NCBI GenBank assembly: GCA_002320595.1
Contig: DCKB01000041.1
Location: 1-33,672, forward strand
Length of the DNA stretch: 33,672 bases
Source of the DNA: Christensenella sp. UBA1685
GTDB taxonomy: Bacteria > Bacillota > Clostridia > Christensenellales > CAG-138
Direction of reading: 5' to 3'
A model generated the notes under the pieces. It saw only the letters and a list, made by a program, of their open reading frames with translations, was not told the DNA's origin and did no database searches. Positions within the stretch are counted from its first letter, which is position 1, and each line of letters opens with the position of its first letter. The translations under genes and the position numbers were made by a program. This document shows positions 24,323 to 32,729 of this stretch, one piece after another.

Positions 24323-25723
24323 ATGGAACGTAAATGGCAAAAAAAGTATAACCGCGAAACAAAGTGGAAAACCACGCTGCGCCGCGTCCGCATCCCGCTT
24401 ATAACGGTGAGCGGCACGTTTCTTGTGGCACTTGTCGGCTTCCCGCTTCTCCTCAATGGCATGGAAAGCGAAGCGCTTTCCGCAGGGAGTCTGCCGGTGA
24501 GCGCCCCCCTGGCCACGCCGCTTCCGTTGCCTACTGAGGCGCAGCCCATGGCAGCCGGCCAGATTTTGCCGGAAGAAACGCCGCTCCAAGCGCCCGAAGG
24601 AGCCACGCCCTCCGCTTCCGAGACGCCCGCCGGCACGCCTGCGCAGACGCCGGATCTTTCCGGATACGTATCGCTGCAATCCGGCGACGAAAGCCCTATG
24701 GTCGCTCAAATCCAGGTTCGTCTTTCTGAGCTGTACTACCTTGATTCGGATGAACCCACCGAAACCTTCGGCTCTGCGCATGAGGATGCGCTCAAGCGCT
24801 TCCAACGCACCAACCACATGAAGGAAACCGGCGTTGCGGATCCGCTCACGCAACAGCTTCTTTTCTCTGAAAGCGCAAAGCCTTATATCCTTGAAAACGG
24901 CTATTCCGGCGCGGATGTGCAAAGCCTGCAATACCGGCTGGCCGAACTCGGCTATTATTGCGATAAAACCAATGGCTATTTCGGCGTGGCAACAGCCCGC
25001 GCGCTTTCCGCTTTCCAAACCAAAAACGGGATCGCAGCGGATGGCCGGGCCGATTTTGATACACGCGACCTGCTGTATTCGCCGGATGCCCGCCCTGCGG
25101 TCGATCCGACCCCTTCTCCTACGCCGAGTCCCACGAAAACACCGAAACCGACAAAAACGCCAAAGCCAACCGCTACTGCTGCGGCAAAGCCTTCCAGTAC
25201 GCCAAAATCCTCTGCAAGCCCCGCGCCCACCACAACGCAAAACGCCTGGTGGAACCCCGGTGGCGACCCCGAAACGCCTGCGCCGGCTACCCCGCAGCGC
25301 ACAACTTCCCCCTCGCAGAGCATCCCGCAGACGGGGAGCGGCGTTTCCGCCTTCATTGAAGCGGCTCTTGCGCAGCAGGGCAAGCCGTATGTGCTGGGCG
25401 CCGAAGGCCCGGATTCGTATGACTGTTCCGGCCTTGTATATTATTCTCTGCGGTCTGCCGGCGTAAAAATCGGCCGTTACAGCGCACGCAATTACGCCAA
25501 TGTGGATTCCTGGGAAACGATTTACGGCAAAGGGAACCTTGCCCCGGGCGACCTGCTGTTCTATAAGTCCAGCGGCACGAGCGATACCACGATCACGCAT
25601 GTCGGCATTTGGCTCGGCAGCAATAAGCTCGTCCATGCGTCTTCCAGCCGCAGCTCCGTTGTTGTAACCTCTTGGTCCACCTGGTCGGACGAAAACTTCC
25701 TGTTCGCCAAGCGCGTATTCTAA
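24323..25723 (+). CDS. Membrane-anchored cell-wall hydrolase, PG-binding x2 plus NlpC/P60
   Basis: A 466-residue exported enzyme of peptidoglycan turnover. Residues 24-45 form a transmembrane anchor after a basic start (type II orientation). A Pro/Thr/Ala-rich linker follows to about 115, then two peptidoglycan-binding domains (about 118-175, ending GVADPLTQQLL, and 185-250, GYSGADVQSLQYRL), a second Thr/Pro/Lys linker (about 255-340) and an NlpC/P60 catalytic domain: Cys368 (YDCSGLVYYSL), His426 (THVGIWLG) and His438 (LVHASS). The triad looks complete, giving D,L-endopeptidase activity. There is no Shine-Dalgarno and the promoter -10 is six bases upstream, so leaderless translation is likely. 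A terminator follows. Confidence 0.9.
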   Translation: MERKWQKKYNRETKWKTTLRRVRIPLITVSGTFLVALVGFPLLLNGMESEALSAGSLPVSAPLATPLPLPTEAQPMAAGQILPEETPLQAPEGATPSASETPAGTPAQTPDLSGYVSLQSGDESPMVAQIQVRLSELYYLDSDEPTETFGSAHEDALKRFQRTNHMKETGVADPLTQQLLFSESAKPYILENGYSGADVQSLQYRLAELGYYCDKTNGYFGVATARALSAFQTKNGIAADGRADFDTRDLLYSPDARPAVDPTPSPTPSPTKTPKPTKTPKPTATAAAKPSSTPKSSASPAPTTTQNAWWNPGGDPETPAPATPQRTTSPSQSIPQTGSGVSAFIEAALAQQGKPYVLGAEGPDSYDCSGLVYYSLRSAGVKIGRYSARNYANVDSWETIYGKGNLAPGDLLFYKSSGTSDTTITHVGIWLGSNKLVHASSSRSSVVVTSWSTWSDENFLFAKRVF

Positions 25724-25740
25724 GCGCGCACAATGTAAGC

Positions 25741-25777
25741 GAGCCGCCCCCCGATGTCTCGGAAGGCGGCTCTTTTT
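25741..25777 (+). terminator. Terminator of the wall hydrolase gene
   Basis: GAGCCGCC (25741-25748) pairs with GGCGGCTC (25765-25772), followed by TTTTT. Confidence 0.88.
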
Positions 25778-25808
25778 ATGGAGGGAAAACGCTGTTTTCG
25801 CTGCTTTT

Positions 25809-26720
25809 CTAGGAAATCATGCCGAGGATGCGCTCACAATCCTCCACGCTGCGCGCAAGATCCCTGACATATGTGCCAAGTGCGGGCGATTTCACCGCGT
25901 TCGCTTCGCCGAGAAACGCGCGGTTCACTTCCATCATCTGACGGAACAGCGCAAGTAGCTTGCCGAACCGTTCCCGCTGCGCGGCAAGCGCATGGTCCTG
26001 CATGGCAAGCCGCTCGTGCAACTCTGAGCATTGTATTCTGAGCCGCGCAGTTTCCTGCTTGGCTTCGTATCCCGCAGCTGCCGACGCAAGCGTGGAAAGC
26101 GCGCCAAAAAACGCCTCTGCATCTATGCCTTTTATCCCGGCAAGCGTCTCCGCCGCCTCGTTTGCAAGGGATGCCGCGCCGCCCGCCTGTTGCCGTTTTG
26201 CGCTTCTCCGCGGGGATTCAAGCGCATATGGATTAAATGCGGGAATGCCTTCCGCCTCCAGCTCCGCGCGTACCTTCTGCACAAACTCCGGGTTTGTGCG
26301 GATCAGCGATCTGTACTTGTTCTGATACCGCAGCATTGTTTTGGTATCGCCCTTCCCCATGTTGAGTGTGCAGGCGCGCACGGATATGCCTTTCGCCTGC
26401 TCGGCAAGCACCGTGCGCAGCAGCGCGCGCATCTCCTCCTCGCTGAAGGGCACGAACGCCGCGCTGTGGAACGCCTCCGAAGCGGCCATACCGCTTTCCT
26501 TTACGCGAGCATAGTAATAGTTGCGGATGCTGTTGGGCTTCCTTCCCGTTTGGGCTGCAACGCGTTCAAACACAGCTTTAAGCGGAAGCCCCGCCGCGCG
26601 GCCGCGTGCTACCTCGCTGAACAGGAATGCTTCCTCGCCGTTTTGCCAGCCTGCACGGTTTGTGGTGCCGGTAGGCGGCGCGCCCGCAGACAGCGCTGCG
26701 GCAGTCAAGCCTGTATCCAT
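25809..26720 (-). CDS. RsfA-like Myb/SANT DNA-binding protein
   Basis: A 303-residue putative DNA-binding protein. Residues about 25-75 look like a Myb/SANT-type helix-turn-helix (WQNGEEAFLFSEVARGR and GRKPNSIRNYYYARVKE), as in the prespore regulator RsfA of Bacillus, and a second related repeat follows at about 90-145 (FSEEEMRALLRTVLAEQ, MLRYQNKYRSLI). The C-terminal part (about 195-290) is an amphipathic coiled coil, suggesting dimerisation. ATG 26720 is chosen because AAGGGGGAT lies upstream; the ORF could start 57 bases earlier. It is monocistronic and has no obvious partner. The family link is from motif shape only, and its link to sporulation is inference. Confidence 0.65.
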   Translation of the reverse strand: MDTGLTAAALSAGAPPTGTTNRAGWQNGEEAFLFSEVARGRAAGLPLKAVFERVAAQTGRKPNSIRNYYYARVKESGMAASEAFHSAAFVPFSEEEMRALLRTVLAEQAKGISVRACTLNMGKGDTKTMLRYQNKYRSLIRTNPEFVQKVRAELEAEGIPAFNPYALESPRRSAKRQQAGGAASLANEAAETLAGIKGIDAEAFFGALSTLASAAAGYEAKQETARLRIQCSELHERLAMQDHALAAQRERFGKLLALFRQMMEVNRAFLGEANAVKSPALGTYVRDLARSVEDCERILGMIS

Positions 26721-26960
26721 ATTTCTATCGATCCCCCTTGAGATGAATTTTGATTCTATTATTTCCCGGTATTTCAATAATATACCTATTCAATGCAAGG
26801 GAAGGAAAAAACAGAAATGTGACAATCGATTCCCCTATCGCATCACTTTCACAGGCCGCCGTAAAAGCAGCCATTCTATGCCCCAAAATCCTTGTTGCCC
26901 GCAAACAGGTCCGAACGCGCCTTAACGGAAATTGATTTTTCCGCGATTCCTTTTGGCATC

Positions 26961-26996
26961 AAAAAATGCTGCCCCGAATCCCTCAGAGCAGCATTT
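26961..26996 (-). terminator. Terminator of the ABC transporter operon
   Basis: AATGCTGC pairs with GCAGCATT (26965-26972 and 26988-26995) and is followed on the minus strand by TTTT. It lies 18 bp after the stop of the ATPase gene. I see nothing else certain in 26721-27013. Confidence 0.85.
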
Positions 26997-27013
26997 TACG
27001 TTTACGGCAGAGC

Positions 27014-27709
27014 TTACACCACGCCGGAGGAAGCGCCTTCTGCGGCAGCTTCTCTCCGAAGCACGCCATCCGTCATGCGGTAAACTTCATCGGCATATGT
27101 AAGAATCGCCGGATCGTGCGTAACGATGATGACGCAATACCCTTCCTCATGCGCAAGATCCCGCAGGATGCGCACAACGGTTTCGCTGCTCGCGGTATCA
27201 AGGTTGCCCGTCGGCTCATCCGCCAGCAAAAGCCTGGTATCCATCGCAAGCGCGCGGGCAATTGCCACGCGCTGCTGCTCTCCGCCGGAGAGCATGGCGG
27301 GATAGCGGTGCAGCACATTTTCCGGCAACCCAACGCGCGCAATCAGCGCCGTTGCCCGTTTTCTTGCTTCTGCGCCCGGCACTTTGCGCATCTCCATGGG
27401 GTACATCACGTTTTCCATAGCCGTCATCAGCGGGAACAGGCGAAAGCTCTGGTAGATCATCGCAACATGCTGCCTGCGGTAATCGTCCAGCCGCATGGAA
27501 CCGGTAGCCCTCCCTTCAAAAAGCACCTCGCCGCCCGTGGGCAGATCCAGCCCGGCAATGAGGGAAAGCATCGTCGTTTTGCCGCTGCCGGATTTTCCGA
27601 TCACCGCATAGACGCGCCCGCCTTCAAATGTGCAATCAACGCCACGCAGCGCCTGCACCTTCTGATATTTGCTTTCATATGTGTACGTTACGTTCTTCAG
27701 TTCAAGCAT
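27014..27709 (-). CDS. ABC transporter ATP-binding protein (MacB/LolD type)
   Basis: A 231-residue ATPase of the type that pairs with FtsX/MacB permeases. Walker A GKSGSGKTT (38-46), Q-loop MIYQSFRLFP, signature MLSGGEQQRVAIARAL (about 134), Walker B LLLADEPTGNLD, H-loop VTHD. All motifs are intact. ATG 27709 is preceded by AAGGAGG; the ORF could be longer upstream, but that would cover the 26-bp gap to the permease gene. It is the second gene of a two-gene operon. Such pairs export peptides or lipoproteins or act in mechanotransmission; the substrate is unknown. Confidence 0.93.
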   Translation of the reverse strand: MLELKNVTYTYESKYQKVQALRGVDCTFEGGRVYAVIGKSGSGKTTMLSLIAGLDLPTGGEVLFEGRATGSMRLDDYRRQHVAMIYQSFRLFPLMTAMENVMYPMEMRKVPGAEARKRATALIARVGLPENVLHRYPAMLSGGEQQRVAIARALAMDTRLLLADEPTGNLDTASSETVVRILRDLAHEEGYCVIIVTHDPAILTYADEVYRMTDGVLRREAAAEGASSGVV

Positions 27710-27735
27710 GGTGCGTTCCTCCTTAATTTCATCTG

Positions 27736-30700
27736 TCATTCCCGTTCTCCCAGGATCTGCAGGGTACTTGCCCGGTTTAGCACGCAGATTGCAAGCGCGC
27801 ATCCCAAAAGGTAGCAGCCGGCAAACAGCGCAATCTCCCGCCAGAAGGCGAATGTGCCGTGATACAGCAGGAAAGCGGCCGCTCCCGCCCCCGTCCCCGC
27901 AAGGCAGAGGAGCGCCTGTTCCAAAAAGAAGGTGCGGAACACACGCATGCGCGAGCCGCCCACGCCGCGCATGATGGCCATTTCCTCCCGGCGCGCGCTT
28001 ACCACAAGGTAGGAAACCGTCACGCCTACGATGCTGATGATAGCATACAGCACAGGATAGAGCATCTCCATATAGGTAATGCGCTGGTTGAGATCCCGCA
28101 CCGATTCGTTGAACGCCTTATCGCGCAGCGTGATCGCCACACGGATAAACGATTCCGCATGCGGCCCGCTGAAACCAAGCTCCGTAAGCGCATCCTTAAA
28201 CGCACCGAGCGCGCGCGCGTCCGCAAGCTCAAAATGGCATGCATTCAGGTGCGCTCCGGAAAGCAGGATCTCCGCATCGGAAGCTTCATAGCCGGTAAAA
28301 GCAAATGCGGAAAGCTCCTCCAACGTATAATTGAGCGGCACATAAATGTTATCCAGCGCGCTTTGCCGGACAAAGCTGCCCGCAATCTGCAAAGGCCAGA
28401 GCGTGTAGCGGTATCCCATGGCGGTTTGACGCATACATACCACGGTAAACGAATCGCCGAAAGAAAGCGCATGCGTTTCCAGGAACTGCTTTGAAACAAG
28501 GCAGGGAAGCGTCCCTTCCGGCATTTCAGGATAAACGCCGGAAAACATTTCCGCTCCAAAACCGTCTGCATACGCAGCGATCGGTGTAGAATAGCGGAAT
28601 TCGGGCGCAGTGCCGAGGCTTGTCGTAAACACCAGTTTCGGCGCACTGTAAGCCGCGTTCGCATGGAGTTCCATGGCATACGGGTCGCTCGTGATTACGA
28701 CTCCCCCTTTCACAGCGGCTGAGTCATCCGCAAGCAGCATGTATGGCTTGGCGATCGCGTAGCTCGCTTCTGACAGGAAACCCGAAGCTTGAAGCGCCTG
28801 AACATAACGCGGCAGGATCGACAGGTTGCCGGTCAGTTTTCCATTCATTGCGGTGAAATCACCCTCGATCTTCGCGGTATCATACAGCGCATCCAGCGCT
28901 TCGTTGTACGATGCGCCGGTTTGCGCAAGCGTCAGCAGAAACAGCGTCAGCGCAAGCGCCGCAATCGGCACCGCGGCCGAGCGCATACCGCCGCGCCGAA
29001 TGGAAAGAACGGCAAACTTCCATGCGCCTCCGGGCAGATGGGATGAACGCTCTGGCGGCTTCACCGCGCGGGCGCGCTTCTTCCGTTTTTTTGTAATCCG
29101 ATGCAGGCGCACGACCCGCTGTGCAAAGAAAAGGCAGAAGATCAGGGCGGCCGCAAAAACCATAAGCACAATGGCAAGCGCAAACAGCGGCGAAGTCTGA
29201 GACATGGGCGTAAATTCACGGACGACGCCACTGTATCCGTTGCTGTACCGCAGGTCGATCGCTTGCAGCGCGCAAACCATTCCATATGCGCTCTGAATCA
29301 GCCTGTCGCTGAGCAGGCTTCCGGCGCATGCGCCAAGCGCGGCCGAAAGCAGCACAAGCAGCGCCGCGCCAAAGAGCAGGTACCCGTATGCCGCACAGCG
29401 GGGCGTGCCAAGATAAAGCATGGTTTCCACGGTTTCCCGTTGGCGCATAATGAAGAGGAACCCGAACAGGGCAAGCACTACAAGCGCTGAAGCAGAAGCC
29501 GCAATGGTCAGAACAACGGCGGTTTGCCGGATCATTGCAATCGAATCCACAACATCCTGATACCCTTGATCATAGGTGGAAAGCAGCATGCGGTTTGTCA
29601 GCTGCGGCGAAAGCGCTTCCTCAAATGCGATGGCAGAACCGTTTTTCAGCACAGCCTGGCCAAGCGTGTAAAAATACTGGCGTTCGCCGGGCGCCACCAC
29701 GGTGTCTTTCGGCTGCGGCACATAGATGTTGTACTGGTAGCCCTCCACGTAATTTGTGATGCCGACGATTTCGTATCTTTCGGTCGCCGCGATGCTCTCC
29801 TCCGTCCAGTAGCAATCCGAAAGCGGCAGGCCCGATGCGCGGAACAGCTTCACTTCAATGAAATCCCCGATGCCAAGGCCCGTGCAGGCGGCGACCGTTT
29901 CCGAAACCACGCAGACCTTTGCCCCCGCATCAGCCTCCTCAGTTGTGAACAGCCGCCCTTCGTTTAGCTTCATGAGTTCCTGATAAAATGGATTCAGAAC
30001 CGACAGGTCATAGGTGAACTGCACGTATACCTTGTTGTTCATCATCCGGTAGAAATCGGCAATTTGCATGTACGGGTTGGTTTGATCCGAAAGCAAAGCC
30101 TCCACATCATCCACTTCGGCGAATGCGGCAATGCGGGAGACGCCTGCCGCAGCGGCGGCAGCAGAATAAAACGGCGTTGGGCGAACCGTCTTCGTGGGCC
30201 GTATCAAGTCGGTATATTCCCCTGCGATGACATAGCGCTTTTCCGGATCAAAGGTATAGAGCGGAGGATAACTTGTGATCTCATGCACCTCCCCGCCAAA
30301 GGTTTTTTCTTCCGTGACGGGATGCTCATAATCCAACGGGAGATCCAAAAAAACATGTTTGCCGCGCGCTTCTTCGGTGAAGCTATACGGCGCGGCTACG
30401 ATATCGCCCCAGTAAGCGTCGTACCCGTCCACATAGCGGATATTTTCAACGACCAGCACGCATCCGGAACGATATGGAATCTGCTGGGAATGGGCCGCCA
30501 TGCCTTCCACCGAGCCTACGCTCAGGTTCGTCTGCTCCCAGGAAAGCACATGCTCGCTGCCGGTGATGGAGCTGTAATCAAAGGCCGCGGCTGCAGCCTG
30601 CATGTCGGGATCGTATTCCGTTTCGCCGGGGTAATTATCCCCGATGTACTCAAGAACCGCGATGGTCGTATACGCTTCATCGCATTCGCGCAGCATGCGT

Positions 30701-30825
30701 TCGCTGCTGAGCCATGTATTGCCTGCAAGGTACAGAAACATGGTTGCCATGGCGGTCAGAAGCGCGAACAGCGCAGCCTTCCAGCCCATGCGCAAACAGC
30801 TCTTGCAGCTATGTTTCCATATCAT
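27736..30825 (-). CDS. Large FtsX-type ABC transporter permease
   Basis: A 1029-residue membrane protein with two FtsX units. One N-terminal transmembrane helix (WKAALFALLTAMATMFLYLAG, about 14-34) is followed by a large extracytoplasmic domain (about 36-425), a group of three helices (about 430-590) with MRQRETVETMLYLGTPR between them, a short basic cytoplasmic link, another anchor (about 625-645), a second extracytoplasmic domain (650-900) and three C-terminal helices with ARREEMAIMRGVGGSRMRVFRTFF, the typical FtsX coupling segment. Ten-helix duplicated permeases of this size are used for peptide sensing and antimicrobial export (BceB-like) and for lipoprotein or toxin export; a single-gene partner is missing here. 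GGAGGA precedes ATG 30825. Confidence 0.88.
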   Translation of the reverse strand: MIWKHSCKSCLRMGWKAALFALLTAMATMFLYLAGNTWLSSERMLRECDEAYTTIAVLEYIGDNYPGETEYDPDMQAAAAAFDYSSITGSEHVLSWEQTNLSVGSVEGMAAHSQQIPYRSGCVLVVENIRYVDGYDAYWGDIVAAPYSFTEEARGKHVFLDLPLDYEHPVTEEKTFGGEVHEITSYPPLYTFDPEKRYVIAGEYTDLIRPTKTVRPTPFYSAAAAAAGVSRIAAFAEVDDVEALLSDQTNPYMQIADFYRMMNNKVYVQFTYDLSVLNPFYQELMKLNEGRLFTTEEADAGAKVCVVSETVAACTGLGIGDFIEVKLFRASGLPLSDCYWTEESIAATERYEIVGITNYVEGYQYNIYVPQPKDTVVAPGERQYFYTLGQAVLKNGSAIAFEEALSPQLTNRMLLSTYDQGYQDVVDSIAMIRQTAVVLTIAASASALVVLALFGFLFIMRQRETVETMLYLGTPRCAAYGYLLFGAALLVLLSAALGACAGSLLSDRLIQSAYGMVCALQAIDLRYSNGYSGVVREFTPMSQTSPLFALAIVLMVFAAALIFCLFFAQRVVRLHRITKKRKKRARAVKPPERSSHLPGGAWKFAVLSIRRGGMRSAAVPIAALALTLFLLTLAQTGASYNEALDALYDTAKIEGDFTAMNGKLTGNLSILPRYVQALQASGFLSEASYAIAKPYMLLADDSAAVKGGVVITSDPYAMELHANAAYSAPKLVFTTSLGTAPEFRYSTPIAAYADGFGAEMFSGVYPEMPEGTLPCLVSKQFLETHALSFGDSFTVVCMRQTAMGYRYTLWPLQIAGSFVRQSALDNIYVPLNYTLEELSAFAFTGYEASDAEILLSGAHLNACHFELADARALGAFKDALTELGFSGPHAESFIRVAITLRDKAFNESVRDLNQRITYMEMLYPVLYAIISIVGVTVSYLVVSARREEMAIMRGVGGSRMRVFRTFFLEQALLCLAGTGAGAAAFLLYHGTFAFWREIALFAGCYLLGCALAICVLNRASTLQILGERE

Positions 30826-30938
30826 CCGGGTGGTTTCCTCCTCTCAATATATCATTTACTTTTTTCTGCCTCCAGCGCGGGTTCGCACCCTTCCATGCCT
30901 GATTCGAGTTGTTGCATTCATCTGCGTATGTCTAATAA

Positions 30939-30967
30939 ATTATATCAGCAGCCCACGCATATGGCAA
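30939..30967 (-). promoter_or_regulatory. Promoter of the ABC transporter operon
   Basis: TTGCCA (30967-30962), a 17-bp spacer and TATAAT (30944-30939) with TG one base upstream of the -10 (extended). The leader would be about 107 nt. Confidence 0.7.
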
Positions 30968-31020
30968 TTCCCTCCGATGCTGCACACGGACGCCCCACGC
31001 CCTTCCCTGGGCGGGAAAAC

Positions 31021-31059
31021 ACATCAAAAAAGCACCCCATACAGGGTGCTTTTTGATGT
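31021..31059 (-). terminator. Terminator of the tRNA operon
   Basis: AGCACCC (31031-31037) pairs with GGGTGCT (31044-31050), followed on the minus strand by TTTTTT. It lies directly after tRNA-Gly. Confidence 0.88.
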
Positions 31060-31133
31060 TGGAGCGGGTAAAGGGACTCGAACCCTCTATCTCAGCTTGG
31101 AAGGCTAATGTGTTACCATTACACTATACCCGC
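31060..31133 (-). tRNA. tRNA-Gly (anticodon TCC)
   Basis: 74 nt including encoded CCA. Acceptor GCGGGTA pairs with TACCCGC; the anticodon loop holds TCC between CCT and AAG; T-arm GGTTCGAGTCC. Last gene of the tRNA operon. Confidence 0.95.
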
Positions 31134-31150
31134 ATGCTGAAAAAAGAAAC

Positions 31151-31235
31151 TGGTGCGGGCGAAGAGACTCGAACTCATACACCTTGCGGCACCGGAACCT
31201 AAATCCGGCGCGTCTGCCAATTCCGCCACGCCCGC
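31151..31235 (-). tRNA. tRNA-Leu (anticodon TAG)
   Basis: 85 nt including CCA. The long variable arm (GTGCCGCAAGGTGT) is typical of a class II tRNA; the anticodon loop holds TAG; acceptor GCGGGCG. Confidence 0.95.
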
Positions 31236-31259
31236 ATTCGCGCCGAATCAAAAGAAATT

Positions 31260-31335
31260 TGGTGACCCGTCGGAGATTCGAACTCCGGACACCTTGATTA
31301 AAAGTCAAGTGCTCTACCGGCTGAGCTAACGGGTC
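31260..31335 (-). tRNA. tRNA-Lys (anticodon TTT)
   Basis: 76 nt including CCA. Acceptor GACCCGT, D-arm AGCTCAGCCGG, anticodon stem TTGAC with loop TTTTAA containing TTT, T-arm GGAGTTCGAATCTCC. Confidence 0.95.
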
Positions 31336-31340
31336 AAATC

Positions 31341-31415
31341 TGGCTGGGGTGGCAGGATTTGAACCTACGGATGCGGGAGTCAAAGTCCCGTGCCTTACCG
31401 CTTGGCGACACCCCA
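31341..31415 (-). tRNA. tRNA-Gln (anticodon TTG)
   Basis: 75 nt including CCA. Acceptor TGGGGTG, anticodon loop ACTTTGAC containing TTG, T-arm AGGTTCAAATCCT. Confidence 0.95.
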
Positions 31416-31444
31416 ACGACTCCGGCGCACCGCCTTATAAAAAA

Positions 31445-31522
31445 TGGGGTGAGTGGTGGGAGTCGAACCCACGACCTCCAGAGCCACAATCTGGCGTTCT
31501 AACCAACTGAACTACACCCACC
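31445..31522 (-). tRNA. tRNA-His (anticodon GTG)
   Basis: 78 nt including CCA and the extra G-1 paired with C73 that marks tRNA-His. The anticodon loop holds GTG; T-arm GTGGGTTCGACTCCCAC. The acceptor has one G-U pair. Confidence 0.93.
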
Positions 31523-31527
31523 ATAAC

Positions 31528-31604
31528 TGGCGCGCCCGCAGGGATTCGAACCCGGGACCTACGGCTTAGAAGGCCGTTGCTCTATCCTGCTGAGCTACAG
31601 GCGC
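31528..31604 (-). tRNA. tRNA-Arg (anticodon TCT)
   Basis: 77 nt including CCA. Acceptor GCGCCTG against CGGGCGC (one G-U), anticodon loop CTTCTAA containing TCT, T-arm CGGGTTCGAATCCC. First gene of the array. Confidence 0.95.
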
Positions 31605-31672
31605 ACATCCCTTTTCCAGAGCGCATACCGATTTCGGCGGTTCGGCAGCGGTGCTTCTGCCGACAGTAATGT

Positions 31673-31701
31673 ATTTTAACAGAAAGCGCGGGGGCTGTCA
31701 A
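31673..31701 (-). promoter_or_regulatory. Promoter of the tRNA operon
   Basis: TTGACA (31701-31696), a 17-bp spacer and TAAAAT (31678-31673) on the minus strand. Near-consensus, as usual for stable RNA genes; the start is about 65 bp before tRNA-Arg. Confidence 0.85.
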
Positions 31702-32139
31702 TGCGCAGAATGCAAATAATCTCCATAAATTGAGCTTGCAGGCATGTGCCGGTGCAATGCTGCGTGCGCATATGCTGCAAAACGGCTGAAATACTGTTTC
31801 CAGCGCAGGGCATGCCGATGGGATGCGGCCGTAGGTTGCATCAAGAATCATTCAAATGCACCGAAATCTTGATTATTTATTATAAATACATTGATTTTTG
31901 CCCTACAATGCGATAACATATTTGTATAATTTGACTGAAAACGCCGATCCCGATTTCGATCTCGATTCATTGACTATAATATAAAATAAAAAGACCATAG
32001 GGGGTGGTTCCATTGTATTCCGTTCCATCAAGGTAAGCAAATCGCTTCCTTGCTTTATGCGCAACAACGGTAACAGCAAAGACTTCGTTTGATTTTCGCG
32101 TTTCAACAACACAATACTGACTATTATAGGAGGACAAAA
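31702..32139. other. AT-rich intergenic region with short repeats
   Basis: No gene is supported here. Promoter-like sequences pointing toward the gene at 32140 are TTGATT/17 bp/TAACAT (31891-31919) and TATAAT at 31925 and 31975, all unsupported otherwise. A tandem set of four YCGATY hexamers lies at 31944-31967 (CCGATC, CCGATT, TCGATC, TCGATT). Confidence 0.4.
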
Positions 32140-32714
32140 ATGAAAAAGAGAATCTTTAGCATCCTTATGATACTTGTCATGATGCTGTATCTTAGTGCCT
32201 CTACATTCGCATGGTCAAATATTTCTTCACCCAATGAAACTAACGATGGTAGGCTTCATGAAGCTGACTTGGAACTTCCCGAAAAGGATCTCAGTACCAA
32301 TATAAAACAGAGTATCTTCCAGACCAAATAGGAACTGTAGGTGCTTATGCTTCTGGTCAACCATTCGGAGGTGTATATCTTACGAGTCCATCGGATGGAA
32401 TGAGTTATACGCTTTCAGGCGGAGTCAGTGCAACATGCACAGTAAGCGTAAGCCTCCCCTCACCATACAATTATGTGCCCTTCAGTGTTAACATCGGAGC
32501 ATATACCGGTGGATCTGTCACAGGCAACATAATAACACTTGGCTCTCGCCCGGCTGGATATTATAAATTGTATATTGAAAAAACCTACAATGTGTCCCCA
32601 TATGTTATTTATAGAAGGCCCAGCGGTTCAGCCCATGCTGACGATTGGGAAATATATCAGGTTAGTGCGACTTATGAATTCATAAGCGCGTATCCGCAGC
32701 TGATACATGTATAA
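32140..32714 (+). CDS. Exported protein of unknown function, frameshifted
   Basis: The start is ATG 32140, preceded by AGGAGG. It encodes a clear signal peptide (MKKRIFSILMILVMMLYL, ending at TFAWS) but the frame stops at 32331 (63 residues). A second open frame, offset by -1, has no stop from 32268 to 32714 and continues with a polar, Gly/Ser/Tyr-rich domain (GTVGAYASGQPFGG, CTVSVSLPSPYNYV, IGAYTGGSVTG, WEIYQVSATYEF). Adding one A to the AAAA run at 32282-32285 joins both into one protein of about 190 residues. I therefore treat it as one gene broken by a frameshift or by a sequencing error. Function unknown; the mature part resembles small beta-rich surface proteins only in composition. It is followed 15 bp later by another exported-protein gene. 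Confidence 0.65.
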
Positions 32715-32729
32715 GGAGGTTAAAATTTG

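Noticed and set aside
22968..24404. Plus-strand open frame of 478 codons
   Set aside because: Antisense to DUF2804 and ABC-F; basic, His/Arg-rich shadow composition.
24068..25636. Minus-strand open frame of 522 codons
   Set aside because: Antisense to the wall hydrolase, with Gly/Arg-rich shadow composition.
31582..31851. Minus-strand ORF of 89 codons
   Set aside because: It overlaps tRNA-Arg and the tRNA promoter.
31903..32112. Minus-strand ORF of 69 codons
   Set aside because: GTG start without ribosome binding site, and part of it comes from the hexamer repeat.
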